A stretch of 62,795 bases of DNA from Rhodocyclaceae bacterium (GCA_028713915.1 JAQTNK010000024.1:1-62795), one strand, 5' to 3'; positions 9,175 through 18,680 are shown, counted from the stretch's first letter. Translations and numbers: made by a program. The notes: generated by a model not told the origin, from the sequence alone.

Positions 9175-9243
9175 CGTCGTCTCCTGTTGCGGGATTATGG
9201 CCGATATCCGATGACGGATTGTTACAGCCGCAACGCCATTGTG

Positions 9244-10464
9244 CTATTGGTAGCGCAGCGCATCGATCGGCTTCATGGCGGCGGCCTTGCGCGCCGGATA
9301 CCAGCCGAAGAAGATGCCGACGGCGGCGGCCACGGCGAAGGCCATGAAGATCGACGCCGCCGTGACGACGATCGCCATGCCGCTGAACTTGCTGACCAGC
9401 AGCGCCCCGCCGACGCCCAGGGCGACGCCGATCAGGCAGCCGATGACGGAGATGATGATGGCCTCGAGCAGGAACTGCAGCAGGATGTCGCTGCCGCGCG
9501 CGCCGATGGCCATGCGGATGCCGATCTCGCGCGTGCGCTCGGTTACCGACACCAGCATGATGTTCATGATGCCGATGCCGCCGACCAGCAGCGACACCGA
9601 GGCGATGGCGCCGAGCATCAGCGACATCACCTGCGCGGTCTCGGCGGCGGTGTTGGCGAGCGCCGTGAGGTTGCGCACGGAGAAGTCGTTGTCGGCGCCT
9701 TCGCGGATGCGGTGGCGCTGGTGCAGCAGTTCGTTGATGGCTTTCTCCACCGCCGGCATGGCATCGGCCGATTCGGCCTGGGCCATCATGAAGCGCACCG
9801 TGCCGGCGAACTGGCTGCCGAAGAGCTTGCGCAGCGCCGTGGTCACCGGCACGATCACCGTATCGTCCTGGTCGCGGCCGTCGAGGCTCTGGCCCTTGGC
9901 GGCGAGCACGCCGAGCACGACATAGGGGCTGTTCTTGATGCGGATGGTCTTGCCGACCGGATCTTCGTCGCCGAACAGGTTCTGCACCACGGTCTGGCCG
10001 AGCAGGCAGACGCGCGTCGCCGAGCGGATGTCCGAATCGGTGAAGGGGAAGCCGGCGGACAGCTTCCAGTCGCGCACCGTGAGAAAGCTCGGCGTGCTGC
10101 CCATGACCTGGGTGCTCCAGTTGTTGGGACCATAGACGAGCTGCGCGGTGCCGGGCGCGGTCGGCGCCACCGCCGCCACCGACGGCAGTTCCTCGATGGC
10201 GGCGGCATCGGCCATGGTCAGCGTCGGCGCGGCGCCGCCGCCCATGCGCAGGCCGCCCGAGGTGGTCGAACCGGAGAGGATGATGAACAGGTTGCTGCCC
10301 ATCGAGGCGATGGATTCCTGCACCTGCTGCTGCGCGCCCTGGCCGACCGCCAGCATCAGGATGACGGCGCCGACGCCGATGACCATGCCGAGCATGGTGA
10401 GGAAAGTGCGCAGCCGGTTGGCGCCCATCGCCTGCCAGGCTTCGGCGAGCATGGCGGCGGTCAC
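9244..10464 (-). CDS. MacB-type ABC transporter permease (FtsX fold)
   Basis: A 406-residue membrane protein. One transmembrane helix near the N-terminus (TFLTMLGMVIGVGAVILML) is followed by a ~220-residue periplasmic MacB-PCD-like domain and three C-terminal helices containing LLVGGIGIMNIMLVSVTERT and the conserved EIGIRMAIGAR segment. It ends in ARKAAAMKPIDALRYQ, a typical ending of this family. The ATPase is a separate upstream gene overlapping by ATGA, unlike the fused E. coli MacB. Together with the adaptor and the TolC-like gene it forms a complete tripartite efflux/export system. The substrate could be a macrolide-like compound, a peptide or a siderophore, and cannot be read from sequence. 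Confidence 0.93.
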   Translation of the reverse strand: MTAAMLAEAWQAMGANRLRTFLTMLGMVIGVGAVILMLAVGQGAQQQVQESIASMGSNLFIILSGSTTSGGLRMGGGAAPTLTMADAAAIEELPSVAAVAPTAPGTAQLVYGPNNWSTQVMGSTPSFLTVRDWKLSAGFPFTDSDIRSATRVCLLGQTVVQNLFGDEDPVGKTIRIKNSPYVVLGVLAAKGQSLDGRDQDDTVIVPVTTALRKLFGSQFAGTVRFMMAQAESADAMPAVEKAINELLHQRHRIREGADNDFSVRNLTALANTAAETAQVMSLMLGAIASVSLLVGGIGIMNIMLVSVTERTREIGIRMAIGARGSDILLQFLLEAIIISVIGCLIGVALGVGGALLVSKFSGMAIVVTAASIFMAFAVAAAVGIFFGWYPARKAAAMKPIDALRYQ

Positions 10465-11195
10465 GGCGTCTTCTCCATGTGGCCGGGTGCGGCGCGTTCC
10501 AGCGGGCCGTCGTAGATGACTTTGCCGTCGGTCAGGCGCACCAGGCGATGGGCGACGGCGGCGATGTCCGGCTCGTGCGTGACCAGCACGACGGTGATGC
10601 CGTCGCGCTCGTTGAGTTCGGTGAACAGCGCCATGATTTCCATGCTGGTGGCGGTGTCGAGATTGCCGGTGGGCTCGTCGGCGAGGATCAGCTTGGGCTG
10701 GTTGACGAGGGCGCGGGCAATGGCGACGCGCTGCTGCTGGCCGCCGGAAATCTGGTTCGGATGCGAACGCGGGTAGGCGCCGAGGCCGACCTTGGCGAGC
10801 ATCTCGCGGGCGCGGGCGAGACGCTCGCTGCGCGGCGTGCCGCGGTAGATCAGCGGCAGCGCGACGTTGTCTTCGAGGCTGGCGCGCGGCAGCAGGTTGA
10901 AGCCCTGGAAGACGAAGCCGATCACCTGGTTGCGCAAGTGCGCGAGCTCGTCCTTGTCGAGCGTGCCGACGTCGCGGCCGTTGAGGACGTAGCGTCCGCG
11001 CGTGGCGACGTCGAGGCAGCCGAGAATGTTCATGAACGTGGACTTGCCCGAGCCCGACGGCCCCATGATGGCGACGAACTCGCCGGGCGCCACCGTCACC
11101 GAGACATCCTTGAGCACGGGTACGGCGCCGGCTTCGGTTGCGTACTCCTTGTCGAGATGCTCGATGCGGATGACCGCGTCGGCGGCGCGGGCCAT
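10461..11195 (-). CDS. MacB-type ABC transporter ATP-binding protein
   Basis: A 244-residue ABC ATPase with Walker A GPSGSGKS (near residue 43), Q-loop FVFQGFNLLP, signature ISGGQQQRVAIARAL, Walker B LILADEP and switch histidine VTHEP. It belongs to the LolD/MacB family. The start ATG at 11195 shares its A with the stop of the adaptor gene (TGATG), and its own stop overlaps the permease start (ATGA), so the three genes are translationally coupled. Confidence 0.95.
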   Translation of the reverse strand: MARAADAVIRIEHLDKEYATEAGAVPVLKDVSVTVAPGEFVAIMGPSGSGKSTFMNILGCLDVATRGRYVLNGRDVGTLDKDELAHLRNQVIGFVFQGFNLLPRASLEDNVALPLIYRGTPRSERLARAREMLAKVGLGAYPRSHPNQISGGQQQRVAIARALVNQPKLILADEPTGNLDTATSMEIMALFTELNERDGITVVLVTHEPDIAAVAHRLVRLTDGKVIYDGPLERAAPGHMEKTP

Positions 11196-12385
11196 CAGAA
11201 CAGCCTCATGCCCGGACCGCCGCTGGCCTTCGCCGGCGGCTGGCGATCCTCGACGATGACCGCTGCGCCTTCCTTGAGCTCGCCGCCGACGACCTCGGTG
11301 TAGCGGTTGTCGGTGATGCCGGTGGCGACGCGCACGGCCTTGGGCTGCCCGTTCTCGAGCACATAGACGGTGCCCGTGGGAACTTCGCTCTTGCCGTCCT
11401 TGCGCGCGTCCGGTGTCGCGCCGCCGCGCGCCTTGTCGACCGCCGCCGCCGCCTCGGTGGGGCGGAAGCGCAGGGCCGCGTTGGGCACCAGCAGCGCGTC
11501 CCGGCGCTGGGCGACGAGGATGTTCACGTAGGCGGTCATGCCCGGCATCAGGATCTGCTCGGGGTTGTCGACGGCGATGACGACGTCGTAGGTGACGACG
11601 TTCTGCTGGGTCGTCGGATTGAGCCGCACCTGCCTGACGCTGCCGCGGAAGCTGCGATTGGGGAAGGCGTCGACGCGGAAGGTGGCGGGCTGGCCGACGC
11701 GGATGCTGCCGACGTCGGCTTCGGCGTAGCTCGAATCGATCTGCATCTTGGCGAGGTCCTGCGCAATCTTGAACAGCGTCGGCGTCTGCAGGCTCGCCGC
11801 CACGGTCTGGCCGACATCGACCTCGCGCGAGACGACGACGCCGGTGACCGGCGAGCGGATCACCGAATAGCCGAGGTTGGTGCGGTCGCGCGTCAGCTGC
11901 GCCTGCGCCAGCGCCACCTGGGCGCGCGCCGCCGCGAGCGCCTGCGCGGCGATGTCGAGGTCCTGGCGGGAAATGTATTCCTGCTGGAACAGCGCACGGG
12001 CGCGGGCCTCGTTGGCCTGCGCGAGCGTGAGTTGCGAGCGCGCGTTGGCGACGTTGGCGAGGCTCTGGCCGACTTGCGCTTCGTAGATCGGCGGATCGAG
12101 TTCGAGCAGCTTCTGGCCGGCGGTGACGTGATCGTTGAAGTCCGCATACCACTTCTTCACCGTGCCCGAGACCTGGGTGCCGACGTTCACCAGGACGACC
12201 GGATTGAGCGTGCCGTTGGCCGACGCCAGCTGCGCCAGATCGCCGCGCGCGACGGCCGCCGTGCGGTAGCGCAGCGCGGCGTCGGGCGTGCGCGTCTTGG
12301 CCCAATAGGCGTAGCCGCCGCCGGCGAGCAGCAGCAGCGCGCCGAGCAGCGACAGCTTGTTGAGGAAGAGTTTGCGCAGGTTCAT
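11195..12385 (-). CDS. MacA-like periplasmic adaptor (HlyD/RND-type membrane fusion protein)
   Basis: A 396-residue protein with an N-terminal membrane anchor (LSLLGALLLLAGGGYAYW), a lipoyl-type half motif at ~65-85, a helical hairpin rich in Ala/Gln (~100-180, ANARSQLTLAQANEARARAL), a second lipoyl segment (LGYSVIRSPVTGVVVSREVD) and a beta-barrel region. This is the MacA architecture linking the inner-membrane ABC transporter to the outer-membrane channel. The start at 12385 places the signal anchor at the N-terminus. It is 25 bp downstream of the TolC-like gene. Confidence 0.93.
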   Translation of the reverse strand: MNLRKLFLNKLSLLGALLLLAGGGYAYWAKTRTPDAALRYRTAAVARGDLAQLASANGTLNPVVLVNVGTQVSGTVKKWYADFNDHVTAGQKLLELDPPIYEAQVGQSLANVANARSQLTLAQANEARARALFQQEYISRQDLDIAAQALAAARAQVALAQAQLTRDRTNLGYSVIRSPVTGVVVSREVDVGQTVAASLQTPTLFKIAQDLAKMQIDSSYAEADVGSIRVGQPATFRVDAFPNRSFRGSVRQVRLNPTTQQNVVTYDVVIAVDNPEQILMPGMTAYVNILVAQRRDALLVPNAALRFRPTEAAAAVDKARGGATPDARKDGKSEVPTGTVYVLENGQPKAVRVATGITDNRYTEVVGGELKEGAAVIVEDRQPPAKASGGPGMRLF

Positions 12386-12410
12386 GGCAAGCGGTCTTTC
12401 CGGAAAATGG

Positions 12411-13829
12411 TCACTTGGCCGCGCTCTCGATCTGGGTGAAATCGAGCTGCCCGATGGCCTGGGCCAGGGCGGTCTTGGCGACGCGCCAGTTGAAAAGGGC
12501 CTGGATCTGCTGCAGGCGCGCGCTGGCGAGCGCGCTTTGAGCATTGAGCAAGTCGAGGATGGCGCCGACGCCGGCCTTGTAGCGGCCCGCCGCCACCTTC
12601 TCGGAAGCTTCCGCGCTGGCGACGAGATCGGCGCTGGCGCGCACCGCTTCCGTGCCGGTCACGAGCGCATAGTAGCTGCGCCAGACGTCGAGCGACACCT
12701 GCTTGTCGATCAAGTCGCGCTGCGCCGCTTTCGCTGCCAGCTGGGCTTCGGCGCCGCGCACGCGGTAGGTGGTGTCGAAGCCGGTGAACAGCGGCACGGC
12801 GAGCGTCACGCCGATGCTGGCGCCACGCGTCGTGCCCAAGGGGCCGAGGTCGTTGTAGCTGTTGCCGGCGGTGAGAGAGATGCTCGGCATGCCGCTGGCG
12901 CGCACCGCAATGACGCCGGCCTGGGCGGCCTTGACCTGCGCCTCGGCGGCGATGAGGTCCGGCCGCGAGCGCTTGGCCGTGTCGATCAGTTGCGCGAGAT
13001 TTTGCTCGAAGGCCGGCGCCGGCGCGGCATCCGTCGGCGGCACGAGCGCCGGCGCGCTTTGGGCGTCGAGCCCCATGGCGTTGGCCAGCGTGCCCAGCGC
13101 GGTCTTGGCGTTGCCTTCCGCCTGGATGCGCGTCAGCGTCGCCTGCGAGGCGGCGGTCTGCGCCTGCAGCTTGTCCGCCGGCGTGCCGCTGCCGATGCGG
13201 TAGCGCGTATCGGCGGCCTTGAGGCTTTCGGCGCTGGCGCGCTCCGACTCGCGCGCGGCGACGACCGCGGCTGCGGCGGCGTACCACTGGTAGTAGGCCT
13301 GGACGGCGGCGAGAAACACGGCCTGCAGCGTCGCATCCTGCGTCGCGGCGAGCGCCGTCATCAGCTGGCGCGTGTTCTCGAGCGTCGCCGCACGGCCGCC
13401 GAAATCGTAGAGCAGGTAGCTGGCGGTCAGCGCGCCGGTGGTCTGGTTGTAGCTGAGCGTCGTGCCGGCGTCGCCGGTGTTGCGGCTGCGGGCGACGCCG
13501 GCGCTGGCGGCAAGCGTCGGCAAATAGGCGCTCTCGGCGCTGCCAACCTGGGCCGCCTGGGCGCGCGCATTGGCCCATGCCAGGCGCGTCTGCGGGTTGT
13601 TGCACAGCGCATAGTCGACGAGTTCGGCGAGCGTCAGCGGCGCCTGGCCCAGGGTGGCGCGGCAGGCGCTCCTGAGGCTGCCGGCGACGCTGTCGCCCGG
13701 CCCCGCCGCGTGCAGCGCCGCGCTGTCGAAGGGATCGGCAAGCCCGGCCGCCCGTGCCGGCCCGGCAACGACCATGACGCAGGTTGCGGCAATGACTGCG
13801 CCCGGGAATGACAGCGGAAAGCGAAGCAT
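12411..13829 (-). CDS. TolC-family outer membrane efflux channel
   Basis: A 472-residue protein. It starts at MLRFPLSF with a cleavable signal peptide ending near ARAAG. It contains two internally related outer-membrane-efflux halves, with LTLAELVDYALCNNPQTRLA at the start of the first, and long Ala-rich helices. A Cys pair (around residues 52 and 70) near the N-terminus is common in this subfamily. It is the first gene of the tolC-macA-ATPase-permease operon, so the outer-membrane channel is dedicated to this exporter. The 127 bp upstream, to the soxB stop, must contain the operon promoter unless transcription continues from sox. Confidence 0.92.
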   Translation of the reverse strand: MLRFPLSFPGAVIAATCVMVVAGPARAAGLADPFDSAALHAAGPGDSVAGSLRSACRATLGQAPLTLAELVDYALCNNPQTRLAWANARAQAAQVGSAESAYLPTLAASAGVARSRNTGDAGTTLSYNQTTGALTASYLLYDFGGRAATLENTRQLMTALAATQDATLQAVFLAAVQAYYQWYAAAAAVVAARESERASAESLKAADTRYRIGSGTPADKLQAQTAASQATLTRIQAEGNAKTALGTLANAMGLDAQSAPALVPPTDAAPAPAFEQNLAQLIDTAKRSRPDLIAAEAQVKAAQAGVIAVRASGMPSISLTAGNSYNDLGPLGTTRGASIGVTLAVPLFTGFDTTYRVRGAEAQLAAKAAQRDLIDKQVSLDVWRSYYALVTGTEAVRASADLVASAEASEKVAAGRYKAGVGAILDLLNAQSALASARLQQIQALFNWRVAKTALAQAIGQLDFTQIESAAK

Positions 13830-13956
13830 CGGCAGGTGTCGGCGGGAATTGCAACAGCCGAAAGCATAACACCGGGCACGGCGCCCGCTGCCGCATTTAC
13901 GCGGCATCGCATTATGTCAATAGCATTTACGGCGGCCGTCGCCGGACGGCAGGCGG

Positions 13957-15681
13957 TCAGGCGATGCCGGCGTTGCCGTCCATGCCGATCAGCCGGGGCG
14001 CGTTGAGCTGGCGCGGCCTCACGGTCTTCTGGTCGCGCAGCCAGCGCGCCACCACTTCCCAGATCGGCTCGCCCGTCACACCTTCGGCCACCGGCGCCCA
14101 GCCGGCCACCTTGTAGCTCTTGTCGGCCGCCAGCGGCTTGTCGTTCAGGCGCATGTCCTGGATGCGGTTGCCCATGGCGGCGGCCGGGTCGCAGGCGTAA
14201 GTCATGCCGCCGACGCGCACCATGTCGCCGCCCTGCTGGTAGTAGGGGTCGGGATTGAAGAGATTGTCGCCGACGTCTTCGAGGATGGCCTTGATCTGCG
14301 CACCGGTCAGCGTCGTCAGGGTCGACGTCGGATAGGTGATGGCGGTCTGGTCCATGACGTGCTCGAAGGTGATCGCCTCGCCCGGCAGGATGCTCGTGCC
14401 CCAGCGGAAGCCCGGCGAGAAGGCGATGTCGGCGCCGCGCACTTCGATCATGGCGTCGAGGATCACCTGGTCCCAGGAGCCGTTGAAGTTGCCGCGCCGG
14501 TAGAGCAGGCCTTCGCTGACGGCGAGCTTCTCGCCGAGCTTGTCGACATAGGGAGCGCGCACTTTCTCGATGTGGGCGGCCATGTCGCCGTCGGCCGGCA
14601 GCAGGTTGGCGAACACCGGCAGCAGCTTGTAGCGGAAGTCGCGCACGCGGCCGCCGCTCACCTGGAAATCGAGCACGCCGAGGAACTTGCCGTTGGAGCC
14701 GGCGTTGGTCACCAGCGTTTGTCCCGTGGCGTTCTTGACGATCACCGGCTGCGGCACGCCGTCGTGGGTGTGGCCACCGAGAATGGCGTCGATGCCGGTG
14801 ACGCGGCTCGCCATCTTGAGGTCGACGTCCATGCCGTTGTGCGACAGCACGACGACGACCTGGGCGCCCTTGGCGCGCGCCTCGCTCACCGTCTTCTGCA
14901 TGTCCTCGTCGCGGATGCCGAAGCTCCAATCGGGCATCATCCAGCGCGGATTGGCGATGGGCGTGTAGGGGAAGGCCTGGCCGATGACGGCGACCTTGAC
15001 GCCGTTCATCTCGCGCATGGCGTAGGGAGCGAAGACCGGGTCGTCGAAGTCGGCGGTCTTGACGTTCTGCGCCAGAAATTCGATGCGGCCCTTGAGGTCG
15101 TTGTCGACGAGCTGCCGCACGCGCTCGTGGCCGAGCGTGAACTCCCAGTGCGCGGACATCATGTCGACGCCGAGCAGCTTGGCGGCGTCGACCATGTCCT
15201 GGCCTTGCGTCCACAAGGCGGTCGCCGAGCCCTGCCAGGTGTCGCCGCCGTCGAGCAGTAGCGCATTCGGGCGCCCCGCGCGCAGGCGCTTGACCAGCGT
15301 GGCGAGATGCGCGAAGCCGCCGATGCGGCCGTAGGTGCGCGCCGCCTGCTCGAAATCGAGATATGTGAAGGCGTGCGCCTCGATGGAGCCGGGCTGGATG
15401 CCGAAGGCCTTGAGCAGGCGCTCGCCGACGAGGTGCGGCACCTGGCCGGCCGCTTTGCCGACGCCGAAATTTACGCTCGGCTCGCGGAACCAGACCGGCA
15501 GCAGTTGCGCATGGCAGTCCGTGAAATGCAGCAGGTGCACGTTGCCGAAGCGCGGCACATCGTAGAAGCGCTCCGCCGTCGCGCCGCCCGGCGCCGCCAG
15601 CAGTTCGGGCGCGTCGAGCGCCATGCCCGCGGCGGCGGCCGCCGCGAGGACTTGCAGGAATTCGCGGCGATGCATGGACAT
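13957..15681 (-). CDS. soxB: SoxB, thiosulfohydrolase of the Sox pathway
   Basis: A 574-residue periplasmic 5'-nucleotidase-family protein. ATG 15681 has AGGAG six bases upstream and is followed by a Tat signal (HRREFLQVLAAAAAAGM). Metal-site motifs are visible: FTDCHAQ (~50), GGDTWQGS, LSHNGMD and GGHTHDG. SoxB hydrolyses the sulfate group from SoxY-bound sulfur via a dimanganese centre. It is the last gene of soxYZAXB, 10 bp after soxX. No soxCD follows, and the next genes belong to an exporter, so sulfane sulfur is expected to remain on SoxY or be passed on. Confidence 0.97.
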   Translation of the reverse strand: MSMHRREFLQVLAAAAAAGMALDAPELLAAPGGATAERFYDVPRFGNVHLLHFTDCHAQLLPVWFREPSVNFGVGKAAGQVPHLVGERLLKAFGIQPGSIEAHAFTYLDFEQAARTYGRIGGFAHLATLVKRLRAGRPNALLLDGGDTWQGSATALWTQGQDMVDAAKLLGVDMMSAHWEFTLGHERVRQLVDNDLKGRIEFLAQNVKTADFDDPVFAPYAMREMNGVKVAVIGQAFPYTPIANPRWMMPDWSFGIRDEDMQKTVSEARAKGAQVVVVLSHNGMDVDLKMASRVTGIDAILGGHTHDGVPQPVIVKNATGQTLVTNAGSNGKFLGVLDFQVSGGRVRDFRYKLLPVFANLLPADGDMAAHIEKVRAPYVDKLGEKLAVSEGLLYRRGNFNGSWDQVILDAMIEVRGADIAFSPGFRWGTSILPGEAITFEHVMDQTAITYPTSTLTTLTGAQIKAILEDVGDNLFNPDPYYQQGGDMVRVGGMTYACDPAAAMGNRIQDMRLNDKPLAADKSYKVAGWAPVAEGVTGEPIWEVVARWLRDQKTVRPRQLNAPRLIGMDGNAGIA

Positions 15682-15691
15682 GTCCGGCTCC

Positions 15692-16300
15692 TTACTGGTT
15701 GACCGGCGACTCGGGATCAAGCAGCAGGCCGACGAGATCCTTGATCTGCTCCTCGGTCAACGCGCCGATATGGCCGAAGCGCGGCATCGGCGAGCACAGT
15801 TTGTAGCCCTTGGCGTTGTAGATCTGGGCGTAGGTGTCTTTCTGCACGGACAGGCTGGTGCCGCGCCGCTTGCCGTAGCGGTAAAGGCTGGGGCCCATCG
15901 TGCCGAAGGAAATTTCCTTGGGCGAGATCTTGTGGCAGTTGTAGCAGTTGCCGCCGACGGGCAGGCCGGGCCGGTCGGTCCAGGTGAAGCCGGCGCCGCT
16001 CTGGGCGATCTTCTCGCCCTTCTTCCAGTCGCCGAGCAGCTTGCCGTCGGCCGGGAACTTGACGGTGTCGAGTTGCTCGGCTTCGAGCATGTCGGATAAG
16101 TCGGACGGCGGGTCGTTGCTGTAGCGGTTGCAGACGTACTGGACCGCGTCGTTGTCGAGGCGGTCGATGGTGGCCTGGCCCCGGTCGTGGAAGTCGTGCT
16201 TGATGACGGCGAGGGCCTGGGCGCGGTAATCGCCTTCGGCGCGCGCGATGGCGCAGGACAGGAACAGCAGGGCGAGCAGCAGCGGTTTCGATGTATTCAT
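15692..16300 (-). CDS. soxX: SoxX, c-type cytochrome subunit of SoxAX
   Basis: A 202-residue protein with an N-terminal signal peptide (LLLALLFLSCAIARA) and one haem c site GNCYNCHKI near residue 120. A distal Met ligand is likely in SPMPRFGHIG. SoxX pairs with SoxA to attach thiosulfate oxidatively to SoxY. Two adjacent ATGs exist; the second (16300) is better spaced from GGAGG, which lies inside the intergenic bases after soxA. It is longer than the smallest SoxX proteins because of ~70 residues before the haem domain. Confidence 0.95.
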   Translation of the reverse strand: MNTSKPLLLALLFLSCAIARAEGDYRAQALAVIKHDFHDRGQATIDRLDNDAVQYVCNRYSNDPPSDLSDMLEAEQLDTVKFPADGKLLGDWKKGEKIAQSGAGFTWTDRPGLPVGGNCYNCHKISPKEISFGTMGPSLYRYGKRRGTSLSVQKDTYAQIYNAKGYKLCSPMPRFGHIGALTEEQIKDLVGLLLDPESPVNQ

Positions 16301-16310
16301 CATGCCTCCT

Positions 16311-17177
16311 TCAGCGCTTGATTCCGGGGCCTTTGTAGATGTTGCCGTTGGCATTGGCGCCGAGGTAGGTGAGCAGGTCCGTCACCGCGTCGGAGAGGTA
16401 GCCGGGTTCGGGGAAGCGCTGCTGGCGGAAGCAGTCGTTCATGCGCCACTGCAGCGTGTGCATGAGGCCGCCCGTCATGCGGTAGCCCGGCCAGCCGGCA
16501 TAGGCGCGCATGGCGTCGCGCTTTTCGAGCAGATTGGGCAACTGCTGCATGCGGATGCGCTTGCCGTCTTCGCCGTGGCAGGTCGCGCAGGAGAAGTCGT
16601 AGGGGCCGGCGCGGTACTGGAAAATCTCGCGGCCGATCTTGTAGGCGGCGACTTCCTTGGGGTGGCGCTGCGGGATGGCGACCGGCAGGCCGCGCGATTC
16701 GCTGGCGACGTAGGTGACGAGCGAGACGAGGTCGGGCGTGTAGTCGTCGGTACTGAACGGCTTCTTGACGAGGTCTGCGCGCTTGAAGCCCTGCAGCTTC
16801 TCCATGCACCAGGCGATGCGCCGCTCGATGTCCATGACCTGGTCGGCGTCGGCGAAGTAGCGCGGCGTCTGCACGTAGGCGCCCTTGACCACGCCGGCGC
16901 CGAGGCCGAGATCGCATCGTTCGAGCGAGACGTTGTTGGGACCGCGCTTCTGTTTCCAGAGGTCTTCGCCCTTGGCCTCGAACAATTCGGCCGGGTTGTC
17001 CTCTTCGAGAATGGCGCGGAATTTCTCGAACTCCGCGGTGGCGGCGTCCTTTTCTTCCGGGGCCGCGGCCGCCTTGGCCGGCGGCGTCTTGGCCGGCGGC
17101 GTCTTGGCGTCGGCCAGTTGCGGCAGCAATGCCGCCAGCGCGAGGGCCGCAGCGAATCGTGCGATAGCCTGCTTCAT
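16311..17177 (-). CDS. soxA: SoxA, L-cysteine S-thiosulfotransferase (mono-haem type)
   Basis: A 288-residue protein with signal peptide MKQAIARFAAALALAALL and a Pro/Ala/Lys linker (~24-45). One haem c motif, CATCH, is in the C-terminal half (FSCATCHGEDGK), and the catalytic persulfide-forming Cys is probably that in NDCFRQQRFPEP. The N-terminal half keeps a Cys pair (ERCDLGLG...IAWCM) but no CxxCH, so this is the mono-haem SoxA found in many proteobacteria. It lies 89 bp downstream of soxZ. Confidence 0.96.
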   Translation of the reverse strand: MKQAIARFAAALALAALLPQLADAKTPPAKTPPAKAAAAPEEKDAATAEFEKFRAILEEDNPAELFEAKGEDLWKQKRGPNNVSLERCDLGLGAGVVKGAYVQTPRYFADADQVMDIERRIAWCMEKLQGFKRADLVKKPFSTDDYTPDLVSLVTYVASESRGLPVAIPQRHPKEVAAYKIGREIFQYRAGPYDFSCATCHGEDGKRIRMQQLPNLLEKRDAMRAYAGWPGYRMTGGLMHTLQWRMNDCFRQQRFPEPGYLSDAVTDLLTYLGANANGNIYKGPGIKR

Positions 17178-17265
17178 GAAACTCCTCCGTGTGGGTTGGC
17201 GGCGAGCCTGCGCCCGCCGCCGCCGGTTCCGGGTGACCGTGTCCCCGAAACTCGATCTTGTGCGC

Positions 17266-17577
17266 TTAGGCGACGGTCGCTTCGTCGCTCCGCTTGTCGC
17301 CCAGGTTGTCGGTCCACGTCACGGTCACCTTGTCGCCGGCCTTGGGGCCCTTGGCCTTGAAGCCGAACACCGGATTGCGCGAGACGGACGGGCCGCAGCC
17401 GCCATCGACGACGGTCTTGCCGTTGACGGCGATGGTGAAGGTCTGGATGAAGTGGGCGGGAACGATCTTGCCGTCGCTGTCCTTGCGCTGGCCGGTTTCC
17501 ATCGGGTGGCTCATCAGCACCTTGATATCGCAAACGTCGCCGCTGACCGTGGCGCGGATTTTCATCGGATCTGCCAT
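17266..17577 (-). CDS. soxZ: SoxZ, sulfur-carrier partner of SoxY
   Basis: A 103-residue immunoglobulin-like protein beginning MADPMKIRATVSGDVCD, with the conserved HPMETGQRKD and PAHFIQTFTI segments. No signal peptide is present, as usual; it is exported together with SoxY by the Tat system. It lies 33 bp downstream of soxY. Confidence 0.97.
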   Translation of the reverse strand: MADPMKIRATVSGDVCDIKVLMSHPMETGQRKDSDGKIVPAHFIQTFTIAVNGKTVVDGGCGPSVSRNPVFGFKAKGPKAGDKVTVTWTDNLGDKRSDEATVA

Positions 17578-17610
17578 GTTGTTTCCTTTGTCGTTTTCGT
17601 TGTGGAACGC

Positions 17611-18081
17611 TCAGCCGCCGCAGCCGCCCATGGTGACCTTGACTTCCTTCTGGGTCATGTACGCCTTGCCGTTGGCCATGGCCACCACCTTGACCAGCGA
17701 GGTCTGGCCCATCTTCAGGTTGACGCGGGCTTCGGGCAGCGCGCCGTTGGCGAACTGGAAGTGCGCCGACAGCGGCATCGGGTTCTTCTCGACGAAGACC
17801 GAGATCGACGATGTCGCCGGGATCTTGCTCACCACGGTGACGGAAACGACGGCGCCGTTCTCGGCGATTTCCGGGGCCGTCAGCAGGAGGTCCTTGCTCT
17901 CGGCGGTGCTTCCGACGCCGATGCCCTTGAGGGCGCCGGCAAAGTCCTTGGCTTCGAAGGCGGCCTTGTTCCAGTCCGCCGCGAATACCTGGGTCGGCCT
18001 CAGCACGCCCGCGGCGAGCGCGGCGGCCAATACGCCGGTGCTGCCCATGCCCTTGAGCAGGGTTCTACGCATCAAATCCAT
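17611..18081 (-). CDS. soxY: SoxY, covalent sulfur-carrier protein
   Basis: A 156-residue protein with a Tat signal peptide (MRRTLLKGMGSTGVLAAAL) and the diagnostic C-terminal swinging arm GGCGG at residues 152-156, whose Cys carries thiosulfate and sulfane intermediates. It is the first gene of soxYZAXB. The 113 bp upstream (18082-18194) separate it from moaC and probably hold the sox promoter. Confidence 0.97.
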   Translation of the reverse strand: MDLMRRTLLKGMGSTGVLAAALAAGVLRPTQVFAADWNKAAFEAKDFAGALKGIGVGSTAESKDLLLTAPEIAENGAVVSVTVVSKIPATSSISVFVEKNPMPLSAHFQFANGALPEARVNLKMGQTSLVKVVAMANGKAYMTQKEVKVTMGGCGG

Positions 18082-18194
18082 CTTGACTCCTCCGGTTGAA
18101 GTTGTTGTACCAGCCTGTCGACTGTTGCCCGGAATTTAGCGGCGCTCGCTACTCTAGCGCAAATCAGCGCTGCTGATGCCGGGATAGGCGGCGC

Positions 18195-18680
18195 TCATTC
18201 GCCGACGTCAGGTGCCCGCCAGTGTCCGGATTTGCCGCCCGACTTCTCGAGCAGGCCGACGCCGTCGATGCGCATGCCGCGATCGACGGCCTTGCACATG
18301 TCATAAATCGTGAGCAGGCCGACGGCGACGGCGGTGAGCGCCTCCATCTCGATGCCGGTACGGCCGACCGTCTGCGCCGTGACTTCGCAACGCACGGCGC
18401 AGCGTTCATCGTCGATGTCGAAGGCGACGGCGACATGGGTCAACGGCAGCGGATGGCACAGCGGAATGAGCTCGCCGGTGCGCTTGGCGGCCTGGATCGC
18501 GGCGATGCGCGCGACGCCCAGCACATCGCCTTTCTTGGCGCTGCCGGCCTTGACGAGCGCCAGGGTGGCTGCCTGCATCGTGATGGTTCCGGCGGCGCGC
18601 GCCAGGCGTTCGGTTTCGGCCTTGGCGCCGACATCGACCATGTGGGCCTGGCCGCCGGCGTCGAAATGGGTGAGGGGCAT
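18195..18680 (-). CDS. moaC: MoaC, cyclic pyranopterin monophosphate synthase
   Basis: A 161-residue protein with the MoaC signatures [10 protein letters not shown] near the N-terminus, [15 protein letters not shown] in the middle and KSGHWRAPD at the C-terminus. It makes cPMP, the first stable intermediate of molybdenum cofactor. This fits the presence of the molybdoenzyme SoeA further along. The start ATG 18680 gives the usual family N-terminus ([10 protein letters not shown]). It is followed by the sox operon on the same strand. Confidence 0.95.
   Translation of the reverse strand: MPLTHFDAGGQAHMVDVGAKAETERLARAAGTITMQAATLALVKAGSAKKGDVLGVARIAAIQAAKRTGELIPLCHPLPLTHVAVAFDIDDERCAVRCEVTAQTVGRTGIEMEALTAVAVGLLTIYDMCKAVDRGMRIDGVGLLEKSGGKSGHWRAPDVGE

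Noticed and set aside
7747-10515. 922-residue plus-strand frame
   Set aside because: It is antisense to the CYTH-CHAD gene and the MacB-type permease, both of which have clear domains. The His/Gln/Arg-rich translation is typical of a GC-rich shadow frame.
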